DNA from: a virus
DNA length: 28,424 nt
Virus record (IMG/VR): IMGVR_UViG_3300033153_002137
Location: 1-28,424 of that record
Direction: 5' to 3' (one strand)
The translations under genes and the position numbers were made by a program. Positions 14,764-23,876 of the stretch are shown here, piece by piece; position 1 is the stretch's first letter; the number at the start of each line of letters is the position of its first letter. Below the pieces are notes generated by a model. That model was not told the origin of the DNA. It saw nothing but the letters and a program-made list of their open reading frames with translations, and did no database searches.

Positions 14764-17700
14764 TTATCTATGTGAAAGTCTATAATTCGTTTTAATAAAT
14801 GGACATGAAAATTTATAATTACCATCATCATTATCATAAGTAAAATCAACAATTAAATAATTATCTCTCATACGTGCCTTAAATAATTGTGTATCGTCTA
14901 AATTAATCAGATTGAATATATCAGAATTTGTATTAACATCTTTATCAACAACATCTCTAGGTATAGTCATTTTCCAAACACGTTCTTTCCTTACTATATT
15001 AGTATCAGGAGTTAACGTAATCCAATCTGTGTTTTGATAATCATTATAAGCTCTAAACTCAGTAAATGTTTTATCAAATATATTAATCCCTGTTGAATTT
15101 ACAGTAGTGCTTATATAAGATATATTATCAAACACTTTATTATAAATATATTTATCATTAACCATGAATTTAATAGTAGCATTTTCTAACACGTTGTATA
15201 AATTACTTCTACCAACACTTAAACTATCATGTAACCAAGCATTAGTTTCCATAGTTTTAACTGATAAAAACCTATCATTATATAATGTAATATAATGTTG
15301 CACGGGATAACTATAGAATGTAGAAAATGAATCTAACACTTCATTATATGCAATAGTTTCAGGACTTGTTTTAACAATAGTAAAAATAGCTTCATTATAT
15401 TTATTGTCATATACAGAAACTATGCCATCTCCTTCAGTAAATGAATTTCTAAACCATGAATCCATACCTTTAATTTTTGATAAAGGTGTTTCATTACCTG
15501 TAAATTGATATAAGGTTTTTTCATTATCATAAAGCCAATAAATACTATTAGAAGAATTACACATACCAAATTTATGCATATTACCAACTGTAGTAGACAT
15601 ATAATCAAATCTATCTAATACATCTCCAGTACCTAACACTAAAGCTCCAGGATTATTATCCTGTATTAAAGCCCTTTGATTTACAGATACCGTACCAAAA
15701 GCATGATCTTGAAAATATAAAAGTTGATCTTTAAATACATGTAAATTATTTATAGAACCATATCGTGCATCAACATCTATATATTCATTAACTCCAAATC
15801 TTGTCCATGAATCTAAAGCTTCTCCATTAATTTTAACATTAGATGCTTTGATTCTAGTATCATATGATTCGATACTATTAAAATCAAAAGGAGTAGGATA
15901 ATATACATTAGTAGTAATCTCTTGAGAAAAGACAGTATTGTATTGATATAAATCTCCTTCTTGATTATACTCCCTATCAAATCCAGCTGTTACTTCATGT
16001 AAGCCATTATATTCTTGCATCAATTCATAAAAATTTATATCTTGAACCATACTATCGTGTGGATCATGTCTTAGATCTAAATTTATACTAGTTTCAACTG
16101 GAAAATAAACAGCCTCATGTAATGAATCATGATCATTACCAGGATCTGTATAATAAGCTTTGGTTAAATCCCAAACAAGTGACATATAATCAAAGTAACT
16201 AATAAAAGTATCTCCATTATAAGCAACAATATTAGTATTTATAGTATCTTGTTTCTTACTAACCGGTATATAAGAACTATTTTTACGAGCTTCATGACTA
16301 TGACCCCCATAATGACTACCGTATAAATTACGTCTATATTTTATAACAGGCCAATCAAATCCAGCTGGTGCCCAAGCAGTCCATGTAGCATTATTAGGAG
16401 CTATAACTAATGAAGTACCTCCATATGCTCCTTCACTACCACTATAATTTCTATACGGTACAGAATTAATATATTGTATTTTCTCATCTACTGAAACTAA
16501 TGATAAATCATCAATATCAGATCTATCACTAACTGCTATAGAAGCTCTATTAGAATATATTCCTTGTGCTTTAACTCTTTGATAACTATTTGCAGAACCA
16601 AGCCCACCTGTTCGGTCTGTAAGTACAGTAAAATATCCATTATATTCTAGAGCATCTCCTGCTTGTAAAACAATATTTCTATTAAAATTTACTTCAGGAG
16701 ATAAAAATCTAATAAGTCCATCTGTAAAAATTGGAAATATAGATCCATACATTTGTGTTGGTACACGTACCGAACTTTCTAAAGTTATAGAACCAACAAT
16801 CCCATGAGCTAATATAGTTCTGTTATTTCCTTCTCTTTTAGAACGAACTACTCTAAATGAATTAACCCCTGTTGGAAAACTATTAATTATTTCTACAGAA
16901 GGATATAATGCCGTTCCTTTAGATCCACCGTTATAATGATAAAAAGCAGTTGTTACATCTATATCATTTAACATCCTTAAATCATTCAGCCATTTAACAT
17001 AAGACCATCTACCTTTTTCATCCTCGAATTGTACTCCAACTCGATACATTTCATCTACTTGCCAGCTTCTTTTTTCCCCTGACATCCAAGGACTAGCATA
17101 ATTATTATAACTAGTAGAAGTAGCTGTTGTATGTATTTCATTGGTATTACCTGTATCTATGTCAAAAACTTCTTCAACAAATGATATTTTAAAATTCAAA
17201 CCTTCTGCTCCAAGAGTACTACCATCTGATTGAAATTTATATCTAAGCCCTGCAGTTGTATCATTATTTAAATCATTATATTTATTTATACAATCTGCGG
17301 TTTCTGGTATTGACCAATCATTTCCACTACAGTTAACACCATCAATCCAATATGTTTCTCCATTATCCCAAGTGATAATACCTGAACCAGTAATAGTAGT
17401 ACTTGTATTACTAACTATAGTATCATTGATATTATCTGAAAGATTACGAATAACATAACCTGCTAATTCATTTGTACTCCATGTTTTTGTACTATCTGTT
17501 AATACATTAGATGTTCCTCCAGTATGAGTACCAAAATTATAACCTAAATCAAAACGTTCCCAATCTCCTAAAACAGCTGGTTCTTGTTTACCGGATGTAT
17601 TTCCAGTACTATTATATAATTGATAATAACTACCATCTTCTTCATATACTTCTGATCTACCAATAACATCAAATCTATAAGTTCTAGTATCAAAAGCACT

Positions 17701-18756
17701 TACATCAAAATATTCCTCTTTTATATTAGCTGCAAAAAGAATATTATTCTTTGATTCTAAATCTTCTGCTTTAAACAAAGTAGTTCCAATTACAGCAAAC
17801 TCCTCTAATGTATATTCCCCTAGATTAGTACCAATATCTACAAACGTAAAAACTCCACCTTCTTGTTCAATGTTAAGTTCTCCTGCTATTCGTATAGTAG
17901 GGTTAGCATTATACTCACTGTAATGTATTGCAACAATTCTACACCTATTAAAATAAGTACCAGAAGTATTATCAATACTTAAAACCATACCTTTACCTGA
18001 ATTTTCAGTTGGTAAAGCTCCTTCATAATCTCCAGAATCAGTTCCAAAATCACTTGTTATAGTTAAGTGATACAAACCACTTAGATTAGAAAAAGTTGTT
18101 TCACTGCCATGTAATTCATACAGTTGATAAGCATATTGTATTTTTCCAACTGGTATATTCCCACTAATTATATTCTCTAATTCTGGTGCGATTAAATCTA
18201 CATTGGATAAAAATTCAAATCTATCTGTAGTTAAATAACTATTAGAAGCACTTTTGATTAAACCATCTGTAGTTAAATAACCTGCTACGTTAGCATATCT
18301 TATATTATTATAATCATCAACCCAATAAATCTTTTTAACTTCTTCATTCTCATATCTACCTAAAGCTTTTATTTTGTTACCTAAACAAAACATAAGACCA
18401 CCATCATACAATATATATTTAGTAACAGTCTCAGCATCTGTATCTATAACAAACTTTAAAATAGCATCTCCTTGACCATCCTCTGAGGGTGTACTTGTTG
18501 AATTATTAGTAACAAAAACAAACAATTCATCTCTAATAAAAGCATGTCCATTATAATAAGCATCTCCTAAACCTTGTATAGTAAAATCTAAAAAGGTTAC
18601 GTTACCGTTTATATTTTCAAGACTAGCACTAGTACCACCTTTATCAGTAACTAATCTAAAATTATAAGCTTCTAAATAAGATCCTTCTGGTTGTACAGAC
18701 TTATCAAAATCTTGTATCATACCTTTATTAAATGTATTTACTATCTCTTGTCCCAT
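14764..18756 (-). CDS. crAss-like tail muzzle / stabilisation protein (1,330 aa)
   Basis: This large, mostly beta-structured protein has the N-terminal pattern NTFNKGMIQDFDKSVQPEG, which I recognise from crAss-like proteins annotated as stabilisation or muzzle protein (crAss001 gp44 by recollection), distantly like P22 gp10 tail needle-hub proteins. In crAss001 the muzzle closes the distal tail opening and gates DNA and cargo release. The C-terminus (VDFTYDN, then FIKTNYRLSHR) is an intact conserved-looking ending. Residues about 409-472 look like an inserted module, described separately. The gene lies between a ring-type protein and the putative cargo genes, as expected. The start is ATG, one base after the upstream stop, without a Shine-Dalgarno. 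The tail-component call is solid; the muzzle label rests on motif memory and synteny. Confidence 0.82.
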   Translation of the reverse strand: MGQEIVNTFNKGMIQDFDKSVQPEGSYLEAYNFRLVTDKGGTSASLENINGNVTFLDFTIQGLGDAYYNGHAFIRDELFVFVTNNSTSTPSEDGQGDAILKFVIDTDAETVTKYILYDGGLMFCLGNKIKALGRYENEEVKKIYWVDDYNNIRYANVAGYLTTDGLIKSASNSYLTTDRFEFLSNVDLIAPELENIISGNIPVGKIQYAYQLYELHGSETTFSNLSGLYHLTITSDFGTDSGDYEGALPTENSGKGMVLSIDNTSGTYFNRCRIVAIHYSEYNANPTIRIAGELNIEQEGGVFTFVDIGTNLGEYTLEEFAVIGTTLFKAEDLESKNNILFAANIKEEYFDVSAFDTRTYRFDVIGRSEVYEEDGSYYQLYNSTGNTSGKQEPAVLGDWERFDLGYNFGTHTGGTSNVLTDSTKTWSTNELAGYVIRNLSDNINDTIVSNTSTTITGSGIITWDNGETYWIDGVNCSGNDWSIPETADCINKYNDLNNDTTAGLRYKFQSDGSTLGAEGLNFKISFVEEVFDIDTGNTNEIHTTATSTSYNNYASPWMSGEKRSWQVDEMYRVGVQFEDEKGRWSYVKWLNDLRMLNDIDVTTAFYHYNGGSKGTALYPSVEIINSFPTGVNSFRVVRSKREGNNRTILAHGIVGSITLESSVRVPTQMYGSIFPIFTDGLIRFLSPEVNFNRNIVLQAGDALEYNGYFTVLTDRTGGLGSANSYQRVKAQGIYSNRASIAVSDRSDIDDLSLVSVDEKIQYINSVPYRNYSGSEGAYGGTSLVIAPNNATWTAWAPAGFDWPVIKYRRNLYGSHYGGHSHEARKNSSYIPVSKKQDTINTNIVAYNGDTFISYFDYMSLVWDLTKAYYTDPGNDHDSLHEAVYFPVETSINLDLRHDPHDSMVQDINFYELMQEYNGLHEVTAGFDREYNQEGDLYQYNTVFSQEITTNVYYPTPFDFNSIESYDTRIKASNVKINGEALDSWTRFGVNEYIDVDARYGSINNLHVFKDQLLYFQDHAFGTVSVNQRALIQDNNPGALVLGTGDVLDRFDYMSTTVGNMHKFGMCNSSNSIYWLYDNEKTLYQFTGNETPLSKIKGMDSWFRNSFTEGDGIVSVYDNKYNEAIFTIVKTSPETIAYNEVLDSFSTFYSYPVQHYITLYNDRFLSVKTMETNAWLHDSLSVGRSNLYNVLENATIKFMVNDKYIYNKVFDNISYISTTVNSTGINIFDKTFTEFRAYNDYQNTDWITLTPDTNIVRKERVWKMTIPRDVVDKDVNTNSDIFNLINLDDTQLFKARMRDNYLIVDFTYDNDDGNYKFSCPFIKTNYRLSHR
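17341..17532 (-). other. Inserted adhesin-like beta module within the muzzle protein
   Basis: This segment encodes muzzle residues about 409-472. It has the pattern GGTSNVLTDSTKTW, then ELAGYVIRNLSD, TSTTITG and WDNGETYWI. Similar Thr/Ser-rich modules recur in unrelated tail and surface proteins of environmental phages, in my recollection. It interrupts otherwise muzzle-like sequence, suggesting an exchangeable surface-exposed domain. The boundaries are approximate. Confidence 0.5.
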
Positions 18757-18757
18757 G

Positions 18758-19684
18758 TTAATTAGCGTTGTAAATTACTTGTCTCGATCCTGTTGTAGAA
18801 AATCCAGTACTATGATCTCCTAATTCTGGAACAATTTTATGCCAAGTATTCATGATACTTTCCATTTGATCTTTGTTAGGCATAAGAGCATTCCCATAAG
18901 CTTGTTTAGAAAAGTAATTCCAAGAACGTCTAGCATCATAATATACTGCATCTCTCACTTGACCAGACTTCCATTGTGGATATAATAATTTCATATTTAT
19001 ATACCAGTACAAAGCTTCAAAAAAACTTTCATCATCTGGTATCATTGGATATCCTTCCTTATCTAAAGGTATAGCTTGATAAGCTAATGTTATATATCCA
19101 TCTATTACATTTGTTTTTATATAATTGTTATTAATTATATAAGTATAATCTGTAGTAGTTCCCCCTTCTATAGATTGTATATTTGATAAACTAGTAATAC
19201 TTGTACCATCCATTTGATTAAGCATACCATTTAAAGTACCTCTCATCGATGGATCATTGTTTATTAAAATTAGAGCAGCTTCATAATCTAAATCATATAA
19301 TCGCATAGCAAGTACAATCAAATCTGAATCAGGATAAGTTGAATCTGTTGATTCAGAAGCATCGTTTGTCACAGAACCTGAATCAAAACTACCAGTAGCA
19401 TATCTTATTGCATAAAATGGACCTGTCGCAACTTTTGAATAAGATGCTTGTATCATCCTATGGAAATCATTTGGTAATTTAGCTTGATAGTTAGTAACTT
19501 CTAATATAGGATTACCATCTCTGCCTGCAACCTTATTTAAAAAAGATGGAAACGCCCCTATCTTTTTTAGAGCTTCACCACACCATTCTACCATATCATT
19601 GATTCTGTGATCACCTTCTTGTAAATCAAGATCCGTAAATACTTTAGCTATAACTTGTTTAACGCTAGTTGTTTTGTATATCAT
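18758..19684 (-). CDS. Putative crAss-like tail ring/tubular protein (308 aa)
   Basis: The 308-residue protein starts MIYKTTSVKQVIAKVFTDLD and continues with a helical block ending in DMVEWCGEALKKIGAF. This is the style of phage neck and tail-tube (gp4/tail tubular A-like) proteins that stack as rings between portal and muzzle; in crAss001 several such ring proteins form the tail barrel. Near the C-terminus there is a helical block with ALYWYINMKLLYPQW. A Ser/Thr/Asp-rich segment at about residues 100-125 may be an exposed loop. The gene is immediately upstream of the muzzle gene (one-base gap). The assignment to ring proteins is by synteny and fold style; which ring it is cannot be decided here. 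Confidence 0.66.
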   Translation of the reverse strand: MIYKTTSVKQVIAKVFTDLDLQEGDHRINDMVEWCGEALKKIGAFPSFLNKVAGRDGNPILEVTNYQAKLPNDFHRMIQASYSKVATGPFYAIRYATGSFDSGSVTNDASESTDSTYPDSDLIVLAMRLYDLDYEAALILINNDPSMRGTLNGMLNQMDGTSITSLSNIQSIEGGTTTDYTYIINNNYIKTNVIDGYITLAYQAIPLDKEGYPMIPDDESFFEALYWYINMKLLYPQWKSGQVRDAVYYDARRSWNYFSKQAYGNALMPNKDQMESIMNTWHKIVPELGDHSTGFSTTGSRQVIYNAN

Positions 19685-19689
19685 TTCTG

Positions 19690-20157
19690 TTATTTTTCAA
19701 AATAATCATAATCACCAGACTTTATCAGTTTGGCTAATCTTCTTTTATTACTTCTTGTCATAACTAATCTATATAAATATAAATTAGTTACACGTTTACC
19801 TTTTTTATTCCATTGAAAGTTATATTTAAATCCACTGGTATGTTCATTTAAATGATAAACATTTTTACCTATTTCATTAGTAGTCTTCCAATCTAAACCG
19901 GAAGTCTTTAATTTCAATAAATCTACTTTTCTTTTTAAAACACTCAGCTCACCTAAATTATATGGTAATTTAAACGACCCTGATTTCTCTAAAATATGAT
20001 CCATCATACTTTTATAAAAATCAGAATTTATATCAACGTATTCTTGATACTCACATTCATAAGTATTGTTACCTTCTACACCTTCCATATAAATAGGATA
20101 CATATCCCTGAACGTATAAGGATCAACTACTTTATTTTTACCTCTACCAAAATACAT
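19690..20157 (-). CDS. Conserved crAss-like small virion protein (155 aa)
   Basis: This small basic protein starts MYFGRGKNKVVDPYTFRDMY and ends with a Lys/Arg-rich helix (MTRSNKRRLAKLIKSGDYDYFEK region). Proteins with a similar hydrophobic-strand-plus-basic-tail ending occur beside ring proteins in crAss-like genomes, as far as I recall; I know no specific function. The basic tail could contact DNA or an acidic partner in the neck. The ATG shares its first base with the stop of the upstream gene (ATAATG), and a five-base gap separates it from the next gene, so it is part of the tail-assembly operon. No enzyme motif was found. Confidence 0.6.
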   Translation of the reverse strand: MYFGRGKNKVVDPYTFRDMYPIYMEGVEGNNTYECEYQEYVDINSDFYKSMMDHILEKSGSFKLPYNLGELSVLKRKVDLLKLKTSGLDWKTTNEIGKNVYHLNEHTSGFKYNFQWNKKGKRVTNLYLYRLVMTRSNKRRLAKLIKSGDYDYFEK

Positions 20158-20888
20158 TATCCTCTATTATATTGTGTGTATTTAATATCTGGAGTAGGAG
20201 CACTAACCCCATGAGCAGCATCATTTGTGATATCACTAAAAGCCTGTGATTCCATACCCATTTCTTTTTGTAAAATCATCTCCTTTAATGTTGGAACCAT
20301 GTTTGCAGGAATAGGATACTTACTTGATAAATCAAAATAAGGTTGGTTTGTTATAGGATTAATAAACCTACTTACTTCTGAAGGTATTTCAAATATTCCA
20401 CGTATTGTTAAATACTCAATTGGTTCTGAATGTTTAGCATATAAATGTCCATTTCTTAAAAATACTAATGGATCATCCATAGTGTATTTTTTATAACGTT
20501 GCCATCTTATCCTACTTTCTGGTACGAATTGAAGTTCATCACCAGCTGGAGTACCTATATACATAAAACCAGATTTAAAATTTAAATCCAAAGTTTTAGG
20601 TACTTCTAAAGTAGATTTAAACATAAAATATCCAGTTTCTATACCAAAACTTGTAACATCTTCTCCTGCTAAATCTACTGCTTCTAAACGTAGTTGATTA
20701 ATTTCTTGTATATAATCTGGATTAGGAACTTTACCTTTATCCATATCTCTTTTTAAAAGTAACGCTCTATACTCATGTACCCATTCTTCTAATTGTCTCT
20801 TAGATATTGGTTCACTAGATGATACGTTAGCACCTCTAATAATATTTAACAAATCTGTTGTTATTGTATCTAATGTTATAAATTCCAT
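20157..20888 (-). CDS. Putative crAss-like tail-barrel ring/adaptor protein (243 aa)
   Basis: This 243-residue protein starts with a helix (MEFITLDTITTDLLNIIRGA) and a second helix with QLEEWVHEYRALLLKRDMDK. A beta-rich middle follows (residues about 80-170, including LQFVPESRIRWQRY), and a C-terminal helix carries VPTLKEMILQKEMGM. This helix-sandwich-helix layout is typical of head-to-tail connector and ring proteins in crAss-like phages, where R1-type proteins sit against the portal or muzzle. It opens the neck/tail block after the second fibre cassette, twelve bases from the upstream stop, with an A-rich leader instead of a Shine-Dalgarno. The family call is by memory of layout; the exact ring is undetermined. 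Confidence 0.64.
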   Translation of the reverse strand: MEFITLDTITTDLLNIIRGANVSSSEPISKRQLEEWVHEYRALLLKRDMDKGKVPNPDYIQEINQLRLEAVDLAGEDVTSFGIETGYFMFKSTLEVPKTLDLNFKSGFMYIGTPAGDELQFVPESRIRWQRYKKYTMDDPLVFLRNGHLYAKHSEPIEYLTIRGIFEIPSEVSRFINPITNQPYFDLSSKYPIPANMVPTLKEMILQKEMGMESQAFSDITNDAAHGVSAPTPDIKYTQYNRG

Positions 20889-20900
20889 TTTTTATCTATT

Positions 20901-21299
20901 TTAAACTTGATAAATATAACTTACGTTAATATTTACAGTAGCGATTTCAGCAGCATCATCTGATATATCAAGTCTGGCATTAAAATCTTCAGTTGGTGGA
21001 GTACCAAATAATTCTATTTCTACAGTAAAACCTCCTGTATGAACAGTACCTCCATTTATCCTAAACCACTCAACACCATCACCTGTATCATATTTAACAC
21101 AAGTAGTATCTACATTACCTGGTAAAACTGTTATAATACTTGAATCTGTAGTATTACTTCCATTATCTATCTGCAAATTAGCAGCTTGTGATTCTATGGA
21201 GTATTCTATATCTAATCCATCTACCATAACACCAGTTGTAACACCATCTATACTAGCTCCAGTTTCTATTCCGTTTATACCTACTATTGAACCTGCCAT
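20901..21299 (-). CDS. Small beta-rich fibre partner, copy B (132 aa)
   Basis: This protein is a clear paralog of the one at 25355-25765. Over the last 90 residues both share CV/CTR then DTGDG, W(F/Y), HTG(G/D)FT, FGT(P/L)PTE, R(L/I)DISDDA and VSY(I/S)Y. The region reads as a beta sandwich. The first 40 residues (MAGSIVGINGIETGASIDGV) are Gly/Ile-rich and unlike the other copy. It lies six bases after the second tail-fibre gene, just as the other copy follows the first, so a role as fibre-tip subunit, fibre adaptor or assembly partner is inferred. No signal peptide or enzyme motif is visible. Confidence 0.62.
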   Translation of the reverse strand: MAGSIVGINGIETGASIDGVTTGVMVDGLDIEYSIESQAANLQIDNGSNTTDSSIITVLPGNVDTTCVKYDTGDGVEWFRINGGTVHTGGFTVEIELFGTPPTEDFNARLDISDDAAEIATVNINVSYIYQV

Positions 21300-21305
21300 A
21301 TTATA

Positions 21306-23027
21306 TTAATTTTCAAACCAATCAGGTGAACAATTTACAAAAATATGATCATTATCTATAATCCAACCTACCACTTGAAGTTGATGACCTGTTGTTGTTG
21401 GAGGAGTTACATCAAAACCACCAGCTGTTTCAGTTAAAAATAATGTCTTACCCCAATTTCCAGTAGGAAAACTCCAATTATCATTTCTAATTACACCATA
21501 AAGTACTATGGTTACATCATTACCATCGGTACCAGAACCTGCTGCTATTCCTCTAGCTGGATAAGTATCTGTACCATTAGCATCAGCTAAATACATTTCT
21601 CCATCTGTCACTGCTTTATATACTACATCTCCTATAGAAAGATTTACACCAGCTGTAAATTCCATTGTTATAGCATTAGATGATAAATTTGTACTAGGTA
21701 ATGAAAACTCCACTTTTTCAGGTACAGCACCAGCAACACTATCCGCATAAGATTTAACTGATGCATAATCAGGTATCCATCTATCATCAGCTTCCCCAGC
21801 TGTTGAGTAATCAGTAGAATAAACAAGACCTTTTGAAGAAACCCCGTCTGTTACTTTCATTTCTGCACTATTGAGTCTTATAGTTTTACTTGCACTACCA
21901 TCATTATACATTATTTCAATGTAGGTTCCTCTAAACATCATTAACTGAGAATATGGATTAGAATAAGAATGAGCAGTAGTAGAATGTGAAGCCCAATACT
22001 GTGTATCATAATCATGTCTAAATCTACTAGATAAGGAAGCTCCATCATCTCCTTCTATAACCATAGCGTATGTTGATTGAACAATGGTTGCAGTAGCATC
22101 TAATGTACCACCAAGATCTATATTATTAGAACCATCTACTGTAATACCAGAACCTGAATTATAAGTAGTTCCACCAACACTATCAGCATAAGCTTTCACT
22201 GCAGCGTAATCTGGAATCCATCTGTCATCTGCTTCTCCTACTGTAGAATAATCCGTAACATACACAAACCCTTTTGAATTAGTACTGTCTGTTACTAACA
22301 TTTGCGAAGCATTTATATATATAGATGAAGTATCTACTCCGTCGCTATATGCTATTGTAATCGAAGCCGATGTTGTATTAAGATATGTATTATCACCAGT
22401 AAGTCCAGAACTACTATAATTTCTTATCATTGTTCCATTCTGATCATACCCCATCTCGAAATAACCAGAATATGAACTATCATCCCATTCTAATCGAAAA
22501 TCAGCATCATTATTACCACCTAATCCATCTGATATTGTTATTGTTGTAAGTAAATCTGTTAATGTACCACCAAGTTTAACTGTACCACTTGACTCTGTTA
22601 AACCATTTTCAAAGGTATAAGATCCACCACCAGATGGAGTACTCCAATTTCCAGTACCATCCATGTATTCAGTTACTGTATTTGACAACACTGAAAGCAA
22701 ACCTGTATTACTTGTGGTAGCTACAGGAATAATATCAGTACTTCCAGAAATATGTGTTGAGGCATGTGTTAAAGGAGTCTGTCCATCTGCTAACAAACCA
22801 CTTAAACCAACAATACTGATTTCATCAGTACCTCCGTTCTCATGTGTAATAGCGTGTAATGAAATGGAACCCCCGACTAAATCAGCTAATGTCTGATACC
22901 CTGACGCACTATCTTCAAAAAACAAAACACCAGTATTTCCACCAACGTAAACTTTGCCATTGTCAGTTTCAAATTCATGATAAGCTTTATTCTTTAAATG
23001 CTCGTATTTTCTTTTTATAGTAGTCAT
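21306..23027 (-). CDS. Tail fibre / receptor-binding protein, copy B (573 aa)
   Basis: The N-terminus (MTTIKRKYEHLKNKAYHEFE) is probably the virion-attachment part. Next come His/Thr/Gly motifs typical of phage fibres (HAITHENGGTDEIS at about 58-71; THASTHISGSTD at about 87-98). Two related modules of about 140 residues follow (141-286 and 293-433), each ending with YST(V/A)GEADDRWIPDYA and VK(A/S)YADSV. The C-terminal module (about 445-573; GVIRNDNWSF, a PP-T-T-T-G-H-Q segment, NCSPDW) matches the end of the fibre at 25765-28424. Function is probably host-surface binding. The ATG overlaps the holin stop by one base, so a late transcript couples lysis and fibre genes. Confidence 0.78.
   Translation of the reverse strand: MTTIKRKYEHLKNKAYHEFETDNGKVYVGGNTGVLFFEDSASGYQTLADLVGGSISLHAITHENGGTDEISIVGLSGLLADGQTPLTHASTHISGSTDIIPVATTSNTGLLSVLSNTVTEYMDGTGNWSTPSGGGSYTFENGLTESSGTVKLGGTLTDLLTTITISDGLGGNNDADFRLEWDDSSYSGYFEMGYDQNGTMIRNYSSSGLTGDNTYLNTTSASITIAYSDGVDTSSIYINASQMLVTDSTNSKGFVYVTDYSTVGEADDRWIPDYAAVKAYADSVGGTTYNSGSGITVDGSNNIDLGGTLDATATIVQSTYAMVIEGDDGASLSSRFRHDYDTQYWASHSTTAHSYSNPYSQLMMFRGTYIEIMYNDGSASKTIRLNSAEMKVTDGVSSKGLVYSTDYSTAGEADDRWIPDYASVKSYADSVAGAVPEKVEFSLPSTNLSSNAITMEFTAGVNLSIGDVVYKAVTDGEMYLADANGTDTYPARGIAAGSGTDGNDVTIVLYGVIRNDNWSFPTGNWGKTLFLTETAGGFDVTPPTTTGHQLQVVGWIIDNDHIFVNCSPDWFEN
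21729..22607 (-). repeat. Duplicated module inside tail fibre B
   Basis: Two tandem, diverged protein modules (residues about 141-286, nt 22170-22607; residues about 293-433, nt 21729-22151) have the same order: LGGTL, then a variable beta region, VTD, SKG(F/L)VY, TDYST, EADDRWIPDYA and YADSV. The ends are almost identical while the centres have diverged, which suggests duplication followed by diversification of the receptor-facing part. Confidence 0.75.
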
Positions 23028-23437
23028 TATTTTTTATCTTTACGTCCTATTGAAACATCCATGTTATTAACCACCTTCTCTAATGATCTACCACCAATGT
23101 AACCACCAATACCAATTTTAAGTAATCCCCAAAATTCAGTAGGTACTTCATTTAAATGTACATCATAAAACGTAGATACTACAACTACACCAGCAAATAT
23201 TAACATAAGGGTAGGTCTCCAACTACGTTGTAACCAATTCCCTTGTACTTCTGCTAATACAACTTCCTTTTGTGCATCTATAGTAGTTGTAGCAAATTCT
23301 GTAACTATTCCAGTTATCTCAGTTTTTGCCTTTAACTTTTCTTCTTTAGATGTTATATTTTTATCTAAGGCATCTCCAACAGATGATACTACATCTTTTA
23401 TAGCAGAGCCAAATAACTTTTTTAAACTAAATGCCAT
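23027..23437 (-). CDS. Holin, three-transmembrane GTA-holin-like (136 aa)
   Basis: The protein has a basic, amphipathic N-terminal region (MAFSLKKLFGSAIKD), a charged helix, then GNWLQRSWRPTLMLIFAG leading into a hydrophobic segment (about 72-90) and FWGLLKIGIGGYIGGRS (about 98-118). The WLQRSWRP and GGYIGGRS motifs are those of the GTA_holin_3TM family. It would permeabilise the inner membrane so the peptidase at 24174-24674 reaches the wall. I chose ATG at 23437; a longer frame would begin with TTG at 23455 and overlap the upstream gene by 29 bases, against 11 here. The stop shares a base with the next start (TAATG). Confidence 0.82.
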   Translation of the reverse strand: MAFSLKKLFGSAIKDVVSSVGDALDKNITSKEEKLKAKTEITGIVTEFATTTIDAQKEVVLAEVQGNWLQRSWRPTLMLIFAGVVVVSTFYDVHLNEVPTEFWGLLKIGIGGYIGGRSLEKVVNNMDVSIGRKDKK

Positions 23438-23876
23438 CTTTTTCTTTTTTACCAAAGTTCCTTAAATAATCTTCATCATAATTAAGATACTTTACTTGTT
23501 TATAATCACCTTTAAAATCAACATAATGATACCCCCTCCATATTGGAGAGTATACTGCTTCATACATTTCCACATGGCCGTTTAAAACAAAAGCCCACTC
23601 TGCTTCTAGAGTATCACTTTCAACAACCATGCCACATCTTCTAATTTCTATATCTACCATACTACCATCTATCTTGACAATACCAGTAGCTTTTAAATCC
23701 ATGAGACTTCTTAAAGCAGAATGAGATGTTTCTGTAAACGTTTCACTCTTTTGAATCTCATCTAACAGAGTAGGTATACTAAGTCTAAGATTTATATTAA
23801 ATCCTAAAGCGGCTAATATAAGAACTATTAATCCAGCTCTCTTCCAATACTTCTCTATACTAGCCCAAGTAATCAT
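23427..23876 (-). CDS. One-pass membrane protein of the lysis block (149 aa)
   Basis: The protein has a short basic N-terminus (MITWASIEKYWKR), one hydrophobic segment at about residues 14-30 and a soluble C-terminal domain of about 115 residues. Positive-inside logic puts that domain in the periplasm. The domain mixes a helix (SALRSLMDLKATG) with beta strands (IVKIDGSMVDIEI, YHYVDFKGDYKQV). It sits between a conserved small protein and the holin and ends in a TAG stop inside the holin start region. An inner-membrane spanin component or an antiholin is conceivable from position and topology, but there is no long coiled coil and no family was recognised. Confidence 0.55.
   Translation of the reverse strand: MITWASIEKYWKRAGLIVLILAALGFNINLRLSIPTLLDEIQKSETFTETSHSALRSLMDLKATGIVKIDGSMVDIEIRRCGMVVESDTLEAEWAFVLNGHVEMYEAVYSPIWRGYHYVDFKGDYKQVKYLNYDEDYLRNFGKKEKDGI

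Noticed and set aside
15420-15608. 62-residue minus-strand frame inside the muzzle gene
   Set aside because: It is out of frame with the muzzle coding sequence, has low-complexity hydrophobic composition and no independent support.
21729-22607. CRISPR array or mobile-element repeat in the fibre region
   Set aside because: The repeats are diverged coding modules of about 140 residues without spacers, terminal inverted repeats or a transposase.
23438-23455. TTG start extending the holin by six residues (VKKKK extension)
   Set aside because: It needs a rare start and a longer overlap with the upstream gene; the ATG at 23437 starts a normal holin N-terminus (MAFSLKKLFG).
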